A stretch of DNA of 64,000 nucleotides, taken from assembly GCA_963691705.1 (NCBI GenBank), contig OY829538.1, positions 77,134,781 to 77,198,780 of the forward strand, read 5' to 3'. The stretch comes from Viola odorata (lineage: Eukaryota; Streptophyta; Magnoliopsida; Malpighiales; Violaceae). Made by a program: the position numbers and the translations under genes. Numbering within the stretch: position 1 is the stretch's first letter; every line of letters begins with the position of its first letter. Of the stretch, positions 1-10,554 are shown one piece after another. The notes under the pieces were generated by a model, which had not been told where the DNA came from, did no database searches, and worked only from the letters and a program-made list of their open reading frames with translations.

Positions 1-1747
1 CAAATTTAATTGAAGAATCGGTCAACACAGGGTCGTCAACAAAAGTAACATTCAATGCAACAACATGGCCTAATGGTATTTGTTTGGGAAGTGACCGCAA
101 TCTGGAGTCAAGTTTCCCCATCCCTTCTTTGACTTTCTTGGAAATAGCAACTTCTACTGCAGACCTTAATGGCTTTTGAAAAGCATCAAATATCCTGGAA
201 GACAGAGGACAAAGTTGCGATGAGTATATGAAATAGGGAACATGCCGGGGGAGTAAAACAAAAACTGGGTGGTGAAAAGAGAAGGAGAAAATCCATTTGA
301 GTCAGGCAGTTCAATAAGTTACCAAGTTATTTCCTTTTGCTTAGGGCATTTAACCACATTTTAATGTATACACTAAACATGCCCCTGAAAATAATGTTTA
401 CCATCTGCAGCTTTTTTTCTTTTTCACAAAACTCAAGTCCTGTGAAATACTTATCGCCATCTTCAACGAGACAGCACCTCAGCTAAAACCTCAATTATTT
501 GAGAGGAATGCTTACCCCTCATAAAGCCAAGATGCACCACCATCCACCTTGATGGAGATATCTTTCACATCACATTCACAGTCCAAGATAGACAGCTCAA
601 TACTTCCTCCTTTTTCTTGCACCCCTACAGCGACCTCCACTTCCATGCCTTGAACCTTCGCGAAACAGCACACATACATCATCTTAGGTTTAGTGAAAGG
701 AAATTAAACATGCTTGATTCCAATTAAAGAAAAGTAGTAAACTGGTAAACGAACAATACACTACAGTCACTACTACACCAGATTCTTAAATTAACTACCA
801 CAAGAATTAGTAACAGTAGCATCTAAGCTCATACATGTTGATACTTCACTCAACAAGATCTGCTAATTGAACTTTTTTCAGCTAAGCAGCTAAGAGTGAT
901 GCGACCTTTCAATCGTCACCACAACACGCTAACTAACGACATCTTTCTATTCATTTGTTTCATACTGTCTGTTACATTTCTTTTTGTTCTCCGATTCCGA
1001 TGCTATCTTTTGGCTCGAAATCTCCATCCTACTCAATTCATATGAGCCCTCCCACTTATTATTGTCTTGACCACATTCATGCCAAAACTAACAACTACCT
1101 GAAAGAATGCATGAGAAATATCTATTCTCGTAGCCTTCCCACTCAAATAATAGCTCTCAACAATGTTTCTGTATATCTCAGGTCAATGAAAACTACACTG
1201 ACATGATCTTTTCAGCACTCAAAATTCTGATTACTACGATTAATATTCAGATAGTTGCAAATTTACAATGTTTTTTTTCCAAAAAGAGAAACAAAGGCAG
1301 ACATTTGCATACCTGAACTGAGGCATCTCCGCTGTCTGAAACCTTAAACGCCCAGTTCTTGTAAGAATACTCCCATTTCATACTCAAATTCGCACCGCCA
1401 GAAGCAACAAGCAACAAACCCTCTTCTTCAGTTTCAACATGGGAAGAAGCAATACTGGCACTATAAATTGTGATATTAGTTAGGGCAAAATTGACTCTAC
1501 CAATCAATGGGATCTTCCTTGACTTTTGAATATCTGATAGTTGAAGTGGGATTAGAGTGGATATAGCCTTCTCTATCAACAAATCCTTGCCAAAGTCAAT
1601 ACCTTTATCTGTTACGAGTACAGAGATGTACCCTTTTTCTTCATTCCCTTCGTTTGATTGAAGAAGATGGGTGCTTGAAGGAATCAAGAAAAGTGAACAA
1701 ACCAAGAAGAAAAGAAGGTGTGTCATTGACCTTGAGAAGATACCCAT
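1..1747 (-). CDS. LBP/BPI-family lipid-binding protein, 5' part (runs off the left edge)
   Basis: Three exons are visible: 1747-1313, 655-516 and 194-1. All junctions are GT-AG and the phases (0, then 2) agree, giving about 256 residues of a protein that is usually near 480-500. The first ~26 residues are a hydrophobic signal peptide (LLFFLVCSLFLIPSS), so the product is probably secreted or enters the endomembrane system. The mature part opens with GYISVLVTDKGIDFGKDLL, the typical start of plant LBP/BPI-related proteins, and continues with the cup-shaped lipid-binding N-terminal domain (VQGMEVEV, LSILDCECDVKDISI, GGASWLYEG). Animal relatives bind lipopolysaccharide; Arabidopsis LBR proteins are reported to do the same, so a role in LPS sensing is inferred. 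No frameshift or stop is seen in the visible part. Confidence 0.88.
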
Positions 1748-1861
1748 GTGAGAAATATGCTTAAATCATCACATAAATAGGTCATGAATCAAGGAAGAGT
1801 ATTATTGCTTACAGTTTCAGTTTGTTAGCAGCAAGCAATGATTTTTTTATGAGTGATGTAA

Positions 1862-3770
1862 TAGAAAGGAAAGGTGTTAATGTTTTTAGAGTTTTGTCAA
1901 TTATTCCGAGGTGACAAGAGTTGATCCGGAAATTTAAGATTATACTTCACCTAAGCTTGGTCAAATTAGTGATAAAATAAACTTTATTTTTAGAGGGAGG
2001 TAAGATTTAACCTCGAGTTCTAGTTGGTTCTCTACCATCAGCAGCAGAAAACGAGCTACGTGCCTGAAAATGAAGAAAATTTCCACCGCTAACTATCTAA
2101 AGTCTAAACACGGTGTAAGAAAGGAAGGAGGTTTTCATGTTTTGCCGATCACTGCGTCCAATGAGCCATGGCCTAGATAGAATTTCCACATTTTTGGGAT
2201 CTTTGTAGCACAGAGAACATTCTTTACTCCTTTGCTTGAACATGTTGCACTCAACTTCCTTTTACAATAAATCAAATTTATGCTCAAAATAAGAATAATG
2301 ATTCGTATTTATAGCAAGAGTAAAACAGTAGCGTCAAACAGTTCTAGATGTGGATGTTTATTATCATTAGCATTCAAAAAATATACCATGCACATAACAG
2401 AAATCGCAACCCATCAAAATTCAACTGCTGTCGTTGATACAAAATTGCAGAACGACTCGAAATTTGACTGTAACCAGTCAAAAAAGAGGAGAAGTTTCAC
2501 TGTAGAAAACAATGAATCATTACAAATGAGAGCTTTCTTCTATATCCTTAGCTAAGCTAATCCAATATTTTTCCATTCACACTGCTACAAGCAATCAAAT
2601 TCTAGCAAGTTCATCTACAATACCCATTTCCTCTCCTATCCAAGTAAAAAAAGGATCGTGTCCTTCATTACATGATTCAAATGCATAAAGCAAGAGACAT
2701 GACTCTTTTTTTCTCCTTTTTGAAAAGGATGAGACGTTACCATTACACACAAGTATCAGGCAGTGATTTGAAGACGCGCAAAGAAAGGTAAACCCAACAG
2801 TCAAAACTAATAGAAACCCAGAAAGTACAGCACTTGCTGGTCATCTCTAGAATTTGATCACTGGGTAACCTTTGATTTCCTCCTTCATCCATCACACGGG
2901 ATCCTTCCCACTATGTGACTGAACCTCAATTCACTTGCATTGGATGACAAAAGGCAAAACTTAATAGAATCGGCATCATAAGAAGTAATCAGGTGCTGGT
3001 TTTTTGGCAGGCGTACCTCTCGACTCCTGCATTTCATTATAGCTTTTTAGTACGTCAAAATTTTATACAATAGAAAAATATGTACTTGTCAAGGCAGAAA
3101 AATCACACACATGGGAACTCTACGTCTTTCACATGAATGTTATTGGGTAACTCAGGCACACTAGATCAAGATGAAGGATACTAGAACAGGGTGAACTGCA
3201 ATAACTCATCAGTCATCACTACCATATTCAGAGATAGATCCGCCACACATATTCTTTTTTCCCCTATGATAATAATATGCAATTTCTGATGAGTAAACCT
3301 TTCAGTATAAAGGAGATTTCTGAAGCAATTGCATCATTCACCCCTTATCCAAGATGCATCAAATCATAATATCACAAGGTTAATGACTAATGAGCATACA
3401 GCACTGTGCAGTTGTTGCTACGCACTTGAAGAACTGAATACGACAGTATTATTTTAGGAAAAAATTATTGTTTTTGGAGATTAGTCGAAGGACACAAACC
3501 TGGGGAGCAGAATCAAACAGGCGAAACTGCTTGTTAAGCTTCTCATCCAGCTCAAGTATCGCAGCAACATTTCCACATCTGCAACAGATCCAAAAAATAA
3601 GTTCGTTAATCTAGAATAAATGAATCAAGTACTTCATATGAAAATTTACCTGTAACAGTAGTTTGGAGCCGACCAGACAGTTAATATTTGATTCCTAAAC
3701 ATCCATTTATATCCTTCCATTACCAACTGATGAGCACGACAGATATAGTCAATGCTGTTTGAGTGGTTGA
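1862..3770. repeat. Partial segmental duplication of the PPX 3' region (copy A)
   Basis: This 1.9 kb matches 10555-12469 nearly base for base, often with a constant offset of 8700, and differs by scattered substitutions and small indels (for example 12 to 18 bases missing near 2380 and short gaps near 10920 and 11790 of the other copy). It covers the PP4 gene from inside exon 6 to beyond the 3' end. The right breakpoint is sharp: copy A and copy B agree through the bases gagtggttga and then diverge. The left edge is at tagaaaggaaaggtg. The complete gene is in copy B, so copy A is the derived one. Confidence 0.93.
2976..3770 (-). pseudogene. PP4 catalytic subunit, 3' fragment (exons 6 part, 7 and 8)
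   Basis: The minus strand holds the end of a PP4 catalytic subunit gene: part of exon 6 (3770-3650, encoding [11 protein letters not shown] and WSAPNYCYR), exon 7 (3578-3500, [18 protein letters not shown]) and exon 8 (3026-2976, ending APDYFL and TGA). Splice sites are intact, but exons 1-5 and most of exon 6, with every metal-binding motif, are absent. Exon 7 differs from the full gene at a few residues (DEK for DEN, RLFDS for RVFDA). It lies inside the duplicated segment and cannot encode an active phosphatase. Transcription from upstream sequence is possible but nothing shows it. Confidence 0.9.
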
Positions 3771-4540
3771 TAGAAATTCATTGTTTTTACAAGGGCACAT
3801 CAACTTAAATTTTAATAATTCCAACCATATTAGCAAGAAACCTTATGAGCTTGCACAGTGGTAAAGTTCATATTACCTTATAACTCCAAACATTTGGCGC
3901 AGCAATTGTGATGGCTTGCGGTCAAACGCTCATCTCCTTCCCTGGCTTCATTCAGGACAAATTCTGCAGTTCGGCGAATGGAAAAGAGTTCATATTAACG
4001 CGCCTGAAAAAAACATGAATTTTAATTTCAAAGGATCGTACATGGTGATTCGATTCTCACCTGCTTTCTTATTCTGATTCACAGTTTCCCTTCGTAAAAA
4101 CCCAGACCAGAAGCGAATTAAACCTCTTTTTCCTTTTTCACGGTGCACCACTGCTCGTGCAATAGAGTTTTCAAAGGCTGATACTGATTCTGGTTCTGGT
4201 TCTGTCCATGTATGTCGGTTGTCACATAAAGGGGCTGGTTATTGTTATTGATTTCAGCCCGGTCCATGAAATCTTAACACCATTACATAGATAATAGTTA
4301 CCGGAGCTCTTTCGATATAATAAACAATGAAATATGATTAGGTATCGAACGAAGGAGATGCGAATGCATGAACAGCAGTAGGCATGTGTATATTAGGCAA
4401 CTGGGCTGTGCTAGAAAACAGCAGCCACTTTCTGAAACAACAGGATGAGGATTAATGTGAAGCTCAATCAACAATGATATACACTCTCAGTTAAATATCA
4501 GAAGAACAAAAGCAAACTACAAAATGTCAAGTTTTTGACC
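3771..4540 (-). other. Intergenic stretch with a doubtful 49-codon ORF
   Basis: No recognised gene. On the minus strand an ATG at 4267 opens 49 codons (MDRAEINNNNQPLYVTT..., rich in NQ repeats) ending at 4118. A good donor (GCAG/GTGAGA near 4060) and an acceptor followed by a short cysteine-bearing open frame (ending CCAKCLEL, stop near 3882) also lie on the minus strand, but in another frame. These could be exons of a small unknown gene or remnants of one. The rest is AT-rich. Confidence 0.25.
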
Positions 4541-5896
4541 TCAAGATGTATCATTATCCTTGTACATGCTCCCGATTTCTCCTATCTCCATCTCATCATT
4601 GTCCACGATGTCATCTTCCTCAAAGCTATCCATTCTGTGCTCCTGCTCAAATCGCAAACTCGTGTTTTCACTTTCAGAATGGATATCAATACTATCTTCT
4701 TCTACATCAGAGAAATCACTGAAAGTTTCAATCTTCTTCTTCTTTCCTCTATAACCAATAAGACTCAGAAGTTTCTCCTTCCATATTACCAAAGGGCATT
4801 TCTCAACAAGCTCTTGGCGTTCATAAGCTTCAGTCAAAAACACACTAAACCTCTTCCCTCTCTCAGACACATAGAAAATCCCGAAATGCTTTAACAGAAG
4901 TCTCATCAACTTTTGTGGCATGACAAATTCCCGTCTGAAGTGAGTAAGATGATCAGTGACCAATCGCTTCTCAATCGTAAAACTGAGCAATTCATGCATA
5001 ATGGCAATAGCTCTCTTATCGAATTCTCGTGACCCTGCTGTAAGCCCCGTAGCATCCGCATATGGTGATAGATAAGGCATTTTCTGAAAGTGCTCAATCT
5101 TCCCTCCATATCTATACACCTTCTTGTAATTAAGAGGAAACTTCAAGGGAAATGGCGACGTAAGCAATCCCGGTTTATGATCCTTAATTTCGGTAGCCCC
5201 TGCAACCTTCTTCTCTAACTCTGTGACAGCCCAATCAGGATTCCAAGATACAAGCTCAAGATACCCAACTTCATCCCCAGGCACAGAAACAACCTTAAAA
5301 AGTTCAGGATACCTATGCACCCATTTCTTCCTAAAATCAAGAGGCAAACCAAAATCCCTCCTAAGATTCGCAATCTTATCCAACCGAAGCCTCCTATTTG
5401 CAGACATCATCAAACACCTAGTGACATGCTCTGCTGTTTTATCACTGTATTCCTCAATGATTCTCTCCTGTTCCTGCACCAAATCCTCACCGGCTTTCGT
5501 CATCCCACACCATAATAATCCCCTTTGGTCCTTATACAAATCGAAAATCTTTGGAGATTTCTGAAGAAAGTCGGACACTTTATGGGGTTTAGGCAAATTG
5601 AGCTTATTCCTGTATTGGTCAAGATTCCTTACCGGGATTATCATCTCCGGCTCCCCCTGTAATATCTCCATAATCGCTAGCACCTTCGATGTTATTTTCA
5701 TCTTCTCCGTCACTATTTCGAGATCATGCACTCTTTTCATGCTACTCCTATCTCGAACCCGCTTACTTGTCGTCATGAATCGACTCTGCAACCAGGCAAA
5801 CAAAGATTTCCCGTGACAGTTTCTTCTCACAGGCATATACACAAACACCTTGACTCCATTCAATTTGATCGCTGCTCTGTTCGCATGGATCGCCAT
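4541..5896 (-). CDS. PORR-domain (plant organelle RNA recognition) protein
   Basis: Intronless, 451 aa. The ATG at 5896 is chosen because the frame upstream opens only with a TTG. The basic, acid-poor N-terminus (MAIHANRAAIKLNGVKVFVYMP) fits an organelle transit peptide. From about residue 35 to 365 it matches the PORR family (formerly DUF860): KVLAIMEILQGEPEMIIPV, SDFLQKSPKIFDLY, RRLRLDKIANLRRDFGLP, FRKKWVHRYPELFKVV and WNPDWAVTELE. Family members such as WTF1 and WTF9 bind group II intron RNA and assist splicing in chloroplasts or mitochondria; splicing of an organelle intron is therefore the inferred job. The last ~65 residues form a very acidic tail (FSDFSDVEEDSIDIHSESE). No breaks. Which organelle it enters cannot be told. 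Confidence 0.9.
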   Translation of the reverse strand: MAIHANRAAIKLNGVKVFVYMPVRRNCHGKSLFAWLQSRFMTTSKRVRDRSSMKRVHDLEIVTEKMKITSKVLAIMEILQGEPEMIIPVRNLDQYRNKLNLPKPHKVSDFLQKSPKIFDLYKDQRGLLWCGMTKAGEDLVQEQERIIEEYSDKTAEHVTRCLMMSANRRLRLDKIANLRRDFGLPLDFRKKWVHRYPELFKVVSVPGDEVGYLELVSWNPDWAVTELEKKVAGATEIKDHKPGLLTSPFPLKFPLNYKKVYRYGGKIEHFQKMPYLSPYADATGLTAGSREFDKRAIAIMHELLSFTIEKRLVTDHLTHFRREFVMPQKLMRLLLKHFGIFYVSERGKRFSVFLTEAYERQELVEKCPLVIWKEKLLSLIGYRGKKKKIETFSDFSDVEEDSIDIHSESENTSLRFEQEHRMDSFEEDDIVDNDEMEIGEIGSMYKDNDTS

Positions 5897-6621
5897 TGTA
5901 TAATGGAATTCAAAATTAAAAAACGGTAAATACTGAGATGAGGGGAAAAAACTATGTACCAAAGCGACGGAAATAGAACGTCCTCGCCCTTTTCTGCAGA
6001 ATCAGCAATAACGCCTCACTTCTTTCAAATGAAAAGGCGCGGTAGAGAATGGATGCATCTCTTCTCTTATATCTTGCCTCCAAAAACTAAGATGACAAGG
6101 TTTTAAGCTGCTAAAGAGGCGAGGCCCAATTAAGTAGCAGACATGATAAAACCATCAGCAGAAAGTTGGTTAATTTCTTTGCTGAAAATTCAGGAGCAGA
6201 CATGACAAAACCCAGTACCTAAGCAGACAGTAGTGAAAACAACAGAAAGAATTCATAAAGGTTTGATATTTATTTTCGCATTGCATAGAACAGGGGGAAA
6301 AACTAAATTGAAGATAAAAAAAAAAACCCAAATAACGGATGAGATATGAGACGAATTCAAGCAAAAACACACTACAAAAAAGAAAAACCATGAGGAAAAG
6401 AAAAAAGCATACCTTAGACGAATTAGAGAGAAAGAAGGGGCAAGGGTTTCTACAGATTCCGGCTCCAATCACAGCAACCGAATTCTAGAAGATGAGAAGA
6501 CAAGAGACAGCCAAGGAGTGAGGTAGGTGACGACGAGAGAGAGTTCAGATTGAGGATGGTGTGAGGAGGAGTCGAGAGAGAGGTAGGTGACAGACGAGAG
6601 AGTTCAGATTTGCTCTACTTA
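5897..6621. other. Upstream region of the PORR gene
   Basis: About 700 bases with no coding gene. On the minus strand a short open stretch near 6470-6415 ends at a good donor (AAG/GTATGC, near 6412), so a 5' leader exon with an intron before the PORR start is possible. Purine-rich repeats (gagagaggtaggtgacaga, twice near 6515-6600) lie further up. Confidence 0.3.
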
Positions 6622-7074
6622 GCTGCCGTTTGGGGTTCTGGTTTAGTTTGAAAAAGTACTTTTCAAACCCAAAAGTTCAAGGTTGGTGTTTGGTAAACAC
6701 TTTTTAGATAAAGCTTTTGAAAAAGCTCTACCAGGTTCCCTTTGTATTTATGCATATATTGCCACTGGTCCCTGAGGGAGCAGCCATGGAAGCGCTTCCA
6801 GAACAACACGGGAAGTTGGCCACCAATGTTTTTTTGGACAAAAATATCCCCCTGGTTTACTTCTTAATTACAAATAAACCATATATAAATTAAAAAACAA
6901 AACGCTCATTCTTTCCTCTCGCTCTCTCGCTTCGCTCCGCTCTCGCTCTCCTCTCTCGCTCCGCTCTCCACACCTAACAAACCCTCTCACTGGCTTCGGA
7001 CAGTGCAAGAGTGAAGTGTGACTCCGTTGAAGAATTCAACAGTCTGAGGAGTGAGTGAAGGCGAGGATCGGGCC

Positions 7075-7237
7075 ATGGATGGGAGCGGGAGCTGCGAATC
7101 TCTCCAAGTGAAGGAGAAACGACAGGAGGAAGAGGAGGAGGATGGCGACGAGGGCGAGGTGGAGGCTGAAGAAGAAGTCAGTCAACTTGGTGGGTTGCAG
7201 GAACAGGCAGGGTTACCAAGCCCGACCCGATTCTCTT
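7075..7237 (+). other. Possible first coding exon of an unknown captured gene
   Basis: A CT-rich leader (6900-6970, repeated ctcgctctctcgct) precedes an ATG in good context (gggccATGGAT) at 7075. The frame reads MDGSGSCESLQVKEKRQ, then a run of Glu, Asp and Gly, and QAGLPSPTRFS, and stops at a donor-like TCTT/GTACG near 7237. The following kilobase is T-rich and stop-filled, like an intron, and no second exon could be tied to it. The protein is not recognised. Because it lies within the hAT-like repeats it may be a captured 5' gene end. Confidence 0.3.
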
Positions 7238-8505
7238 GTACGCATCTCTTCTTACATCTCAATATTAAATCTTAGCTTTTCTTTTCGTAATTTAATTTCT
7301 TTTGAGGCGTAATCCATTTGGGAATAAGTTTGTTCATTAATGGTGAGATGGGAAACAAATGCTTCGTTTGCTACTTGTCGTCAAATGCTTTCGATTTGGA
7401 TTGGGATTTTTGCTTGAGAATTTAACTAGGCTAGCGAAAATAGGGATAGATGAATTTGTTCTCTGTCTTGGGTTAGGAAGCTATTGCGTCATATGTGGGC
7501 TTGATTTCCTTTCTTGTTTTTGTGTGGATTGATGACCTTGTCGTTTTGATCTATAGGTGAGTACTTGTTAGGTTTTGAGAGGTTTTATGTGTATCTTGCT
7601 GTTTGCTTAGAATAGGTTATGCTGGTTTTGAAGGAACGGATAGTCTCCTACATAGAAAATGCTAAACTCATCCCTTTGTACTATTAGGATCCTTTTTTAC
7701 CACTGCTCTTCGGACTGAAGATTAGCTATTATAGTCTCATTGGGAACTTGTTTCTTAAGATGATCGCAGTGCTTAGAACAAACAACAAATCTGAAAAGTG
7801 TTGAAAAAATTAGTGTTAGGCTTGTTGATTAAGTATTTCTTATATTAATTTGAATTAAAGTTTCCATCTTTGTGTGTCTTCTTGCTGTTTTGTTAGTTCA
7901 GCATGTCTTCTTGCTCACCATTTGTGGGTTTGGTTGAGTATTTTAATTTGAGTTTCCATCTTTGATGCATTTTGAGTTTGAATTTTCGTGGATCTAATTC
8001 TCAGGTATTCATGTATTCCTGAGAAAGTTTGAGATTTTTTGTGGTTTTGATGCATTTTGAGGTTCAATTTGGTAGTTCTCTGTGTCATCTCATCTGCAAT
8101 TTGGCTGTTAACTTATATTGATTTCTATTTGTTGCAGCTCAATATTGTTTCTATTTCTGTTTTCGTCTAAAGGATTTGATCTGAGTTTGGATTTGAATTT
8201 CATGTTTTGTCAGGGCAGCATTATATGTGTGTGTTCTGTTCTGCTGGGTTTCACTGCATCTCCTGGGATGTGTTTGAGTGTTGGTCTGTTATTTGGTCAG
8301 CAGATCCTTTCTGTCTTGTTGCTGCTGTAGTGGCTTGCGTGTGTGTTGGTCTGTTGTTTTGTTAGCAGCTCCATTCTGCCTGTTGCATTTGTAGCGGGAT
8401 GTGTTTATATGTTACATTAATTGGTGCACAACTCTTTCTTTTGAATTTGAGTCTGCACTCTGGAAATAAGAATGGATGATGGGTAATTAATATCTAGAGA
8501 CTTGT

Positions 8506-9035
8506 TCACATAACTGTGAATGGCCCTCTACTGCTAAAGTCTGCTACTTTTGGAGCTGGTTTTATGCCAAGAACTGTTCTCTGAAATCTGAAACTTGCTC
8601 TCGGATCATTGCTTTTGTTTATGTAATCTATTACCAGCTGACCATCTTCTAAACTAATGTATGCAGATGGAAATGAGGTTTGCAGTGTGTACCATAAACA
8701 TGAGAGATTTGCATAAGTGTGAGTGGTGTGGACTTTCAACGGACGATCTTTACTGGAGGAAATGTAGGCAGTTGAGTTCATGAGGGCCTCAAGTTCAGAA
8801 GTAGTGAAGTAGCACTGAATCCCTGGATATAATTCGCGTAAGTGTAGAGATGATTAGAGGGGTTGGATATGGTGGGCAAATACCAGCTATGGTGATCGAT
8901 AAATGGTTTAGGCATTGCTGGAAAAAAAACATGTGAATGATATATGAAAGCAGAGGATTGTGCTGAAGTAATAGAAGCAAAGAGCAAGATTGTGAATAGG
9001 AATGGTAACATCAGGCTGAGAATTCGAGTAGCCAT
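8506..9035 (-). pseudogene. Subtilisin-like serine protease (SBT family), broken fragment
   Basis: The frame starts at an ATG at 9035 with a signal peptide (LPFLFTILLFASITSAQ) and the subtilase propeptide (AMPKPFIDHHSWYL, LYTYANYIQGFSA). A frameshift near 8780 moves reading to the next frame (MNSTAYISSSKDRPLKVHTT). The sequence then jumps, without the Asp and His catalytic regions, to a late part of the catalytic domain (GQLVIDYINKSNDP, RTVLGIKPAPKVADFSSRGP) and stops at 8506 before the catalytic Ser. About 180 of some 750 residues remain, so it is dead. Plant subtilases are secreted proteases that cut propeptides and cell-wall proteins. Confidence 0.85.
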
Positions 9036-10317
9036 TGATGAAACTTAGCTTTGCTGCAGAGTGACTAATTATACTATGAATTCCCCATAATCTTTGTGTT
9101 GGCTGTTCTTGACTTGTTTTCTTGTGCAAGGACCAGTAGCTGCAATAGTAGTATAATAAAATGTTAACCCATCACAAAATTAAAAACGAAATACAAAATG
9201 TATCATAATATTTTCATTTTTATCTCTATTTATATCATTCATTCTAATATCATTCTAATACTAATACTAATATGATCTAGTTATATTGACTAAATATCAT
9301 TCTAATACTAATAAAATATATTATAAGTTTATTAAATTTTATAAATTTGTATGTAATATATATATAATAAAATTGGAATATCGAAATGTCAATCGAGACC
9401 GGTATATCTCGTACCATTCATCAAATATCGAGACGGTTATGGGTGCATACATAGATATATATAAACATGCAGTAGCCCATTTGCCTATTTTTATTTTTCA
9501 ATATCTAATTATTTGGCATCTAATGATTGAATCGTATTAGTGATCGGTGACTCACCACTTTGTTGTATAAGATTAAGAGTTGAAAAAGGAAATGAAAATG
9601 CAAGTTAAAAAGATTGAATTGTTTTGTAGCATAGTTAAAGTAGAAATTCATATGTTACATTAATTTCTTAAAAAATTAAAAAAAATATATTATTGATGAA
9701 TTCACATAAAAAAAATATTATTGATAAATTCACATAAAAAAATAACTCAATAGGTAATAGATTAATGATCAATAGATAATTGTAATTTTATATATGTAAA
9801 ATTTTAAAATAGTGCTCAATATTTAACTTTATTTAATAAAATATTAATTATTTGTTTAAAGAAATAGATTGATTTAAATAATCTATATACATACTAAAAA
9901 ATATTAATTTTAATGCTTGAAACAAATTGTTAAAAGTTTAAAATTGCATATTTTATAAAACTATAGTTAAATTATTTGTTTAGAAAAAAAGATTGAATTA
10001 AATAATGTAAATAAAAAACACTAAAAATGACTGATGCCCTTTATAGTCATTTTACACTCAAACCATAGTTCTAAAAGCAGTGTTTACCAAACACCAAAAA
10101 CAACTTCTCGTTTCCCACAACACTTTTAAAAAATGTTTACCAAACAGCATACTAGCTTTTCCAGAAGTACTTTTACTACAGTACTTTTACCACAGCACTT
10201 TTCCCACCACAACCGGAACGCCAAACAGACCCTTAACTTGTTGAGTTTCTTTTGTCAAAAGCACCAAAACGCTTTAATACATGAATGCATATATATACGT
10301 GTTTATAAAGTGATGTA

Positions 10318-10552
10318 CTCCCTCCGTTATAAATTACTTGTCGTTTACTGTTCATGCACCCCTCCCTAGGTGGCTCGGATGACGCACTATTTGACCCCAA
10401 AAAATTTCGAATTTTTTCTAGGACGTACGTTAAGGATTAACGTACGTTCACAAAAAATGACGGAATTTTTTGGGGTCAAATAATGCGTCATTCGATCTCC
10501 TCGAAAAGCGTGCGTGAACAGTGAAACGTCAAGTAATTTATAACAGAGGGAG
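10318..10552. mobile_element. Stowaway-like MITE
   Basis: A 235 bp element with near-perfect 23 bp inverted ends (CTCCCTCCGTTATAAATTAC on the left; one mismatch on the right) flanked by TA on both sides, as for Tc1/Mariner-type Stowaway elements. The interior is itself largely inverted (gacgcactatttgacccc pairs with ggggtcaaataatgcgtc), so the whole folds into a hairpin. It has no coding capacity. Confidence 0.9.
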
Positions 10553-10554
10553 TA

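Larger units (their letters stand above)
6622..10231. mobile_element. hAT-like element, about 3.6 kb, carrying gene fragments
   Basis: Bounded by imperfect terminal inverted repeats: GCTGCCGTTTGGGGTTCTGG on the left and, read on the other strand, GGGTCTGTTTGGCGTTCCGG on the right. Both ends continue with TGGTGTTTGGTAAACACT subterminal motifs. Its right subterminal part (10030-10100) is similar to that of the element at 19600-20847 (AAAATGA...TTTATAGTCATTTTACA...CAAACCATAGTT), so both belong to one family. No transposase is seen, so it would move only with help. Inside are a short leader-plus-ORF region (6900-7240), a T-rich intron-like stretch (7240-8460), a broken subtilase (8506-9035) and AT-rich DNA (9130-10030). 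No clear target duplication was found, so the exact ends are uncertain. Confidence 0.5.

Noticed and set aside
2280..2804. ORFs at 2280-2555 (plus) and 2595-2804 (minus), repeated at 10962-11255 and 11295-11504
   Set aside because: They lie downstream of the PPX stop inside the duplicated segment. Their similarity comes from the duplication, not from protein conservation, and there is no coding signal.
4535..5929. Several plus-strand ORFs across the PORR gene
   Set aside because: They are antisense shadows of a clearly recognised intronless protein.
5897..5962. Upstream extension of the PORR protein to 5962
   Set aside because: It would need a TTG start; the ATG at 5896 opens a plausible transit peptide.
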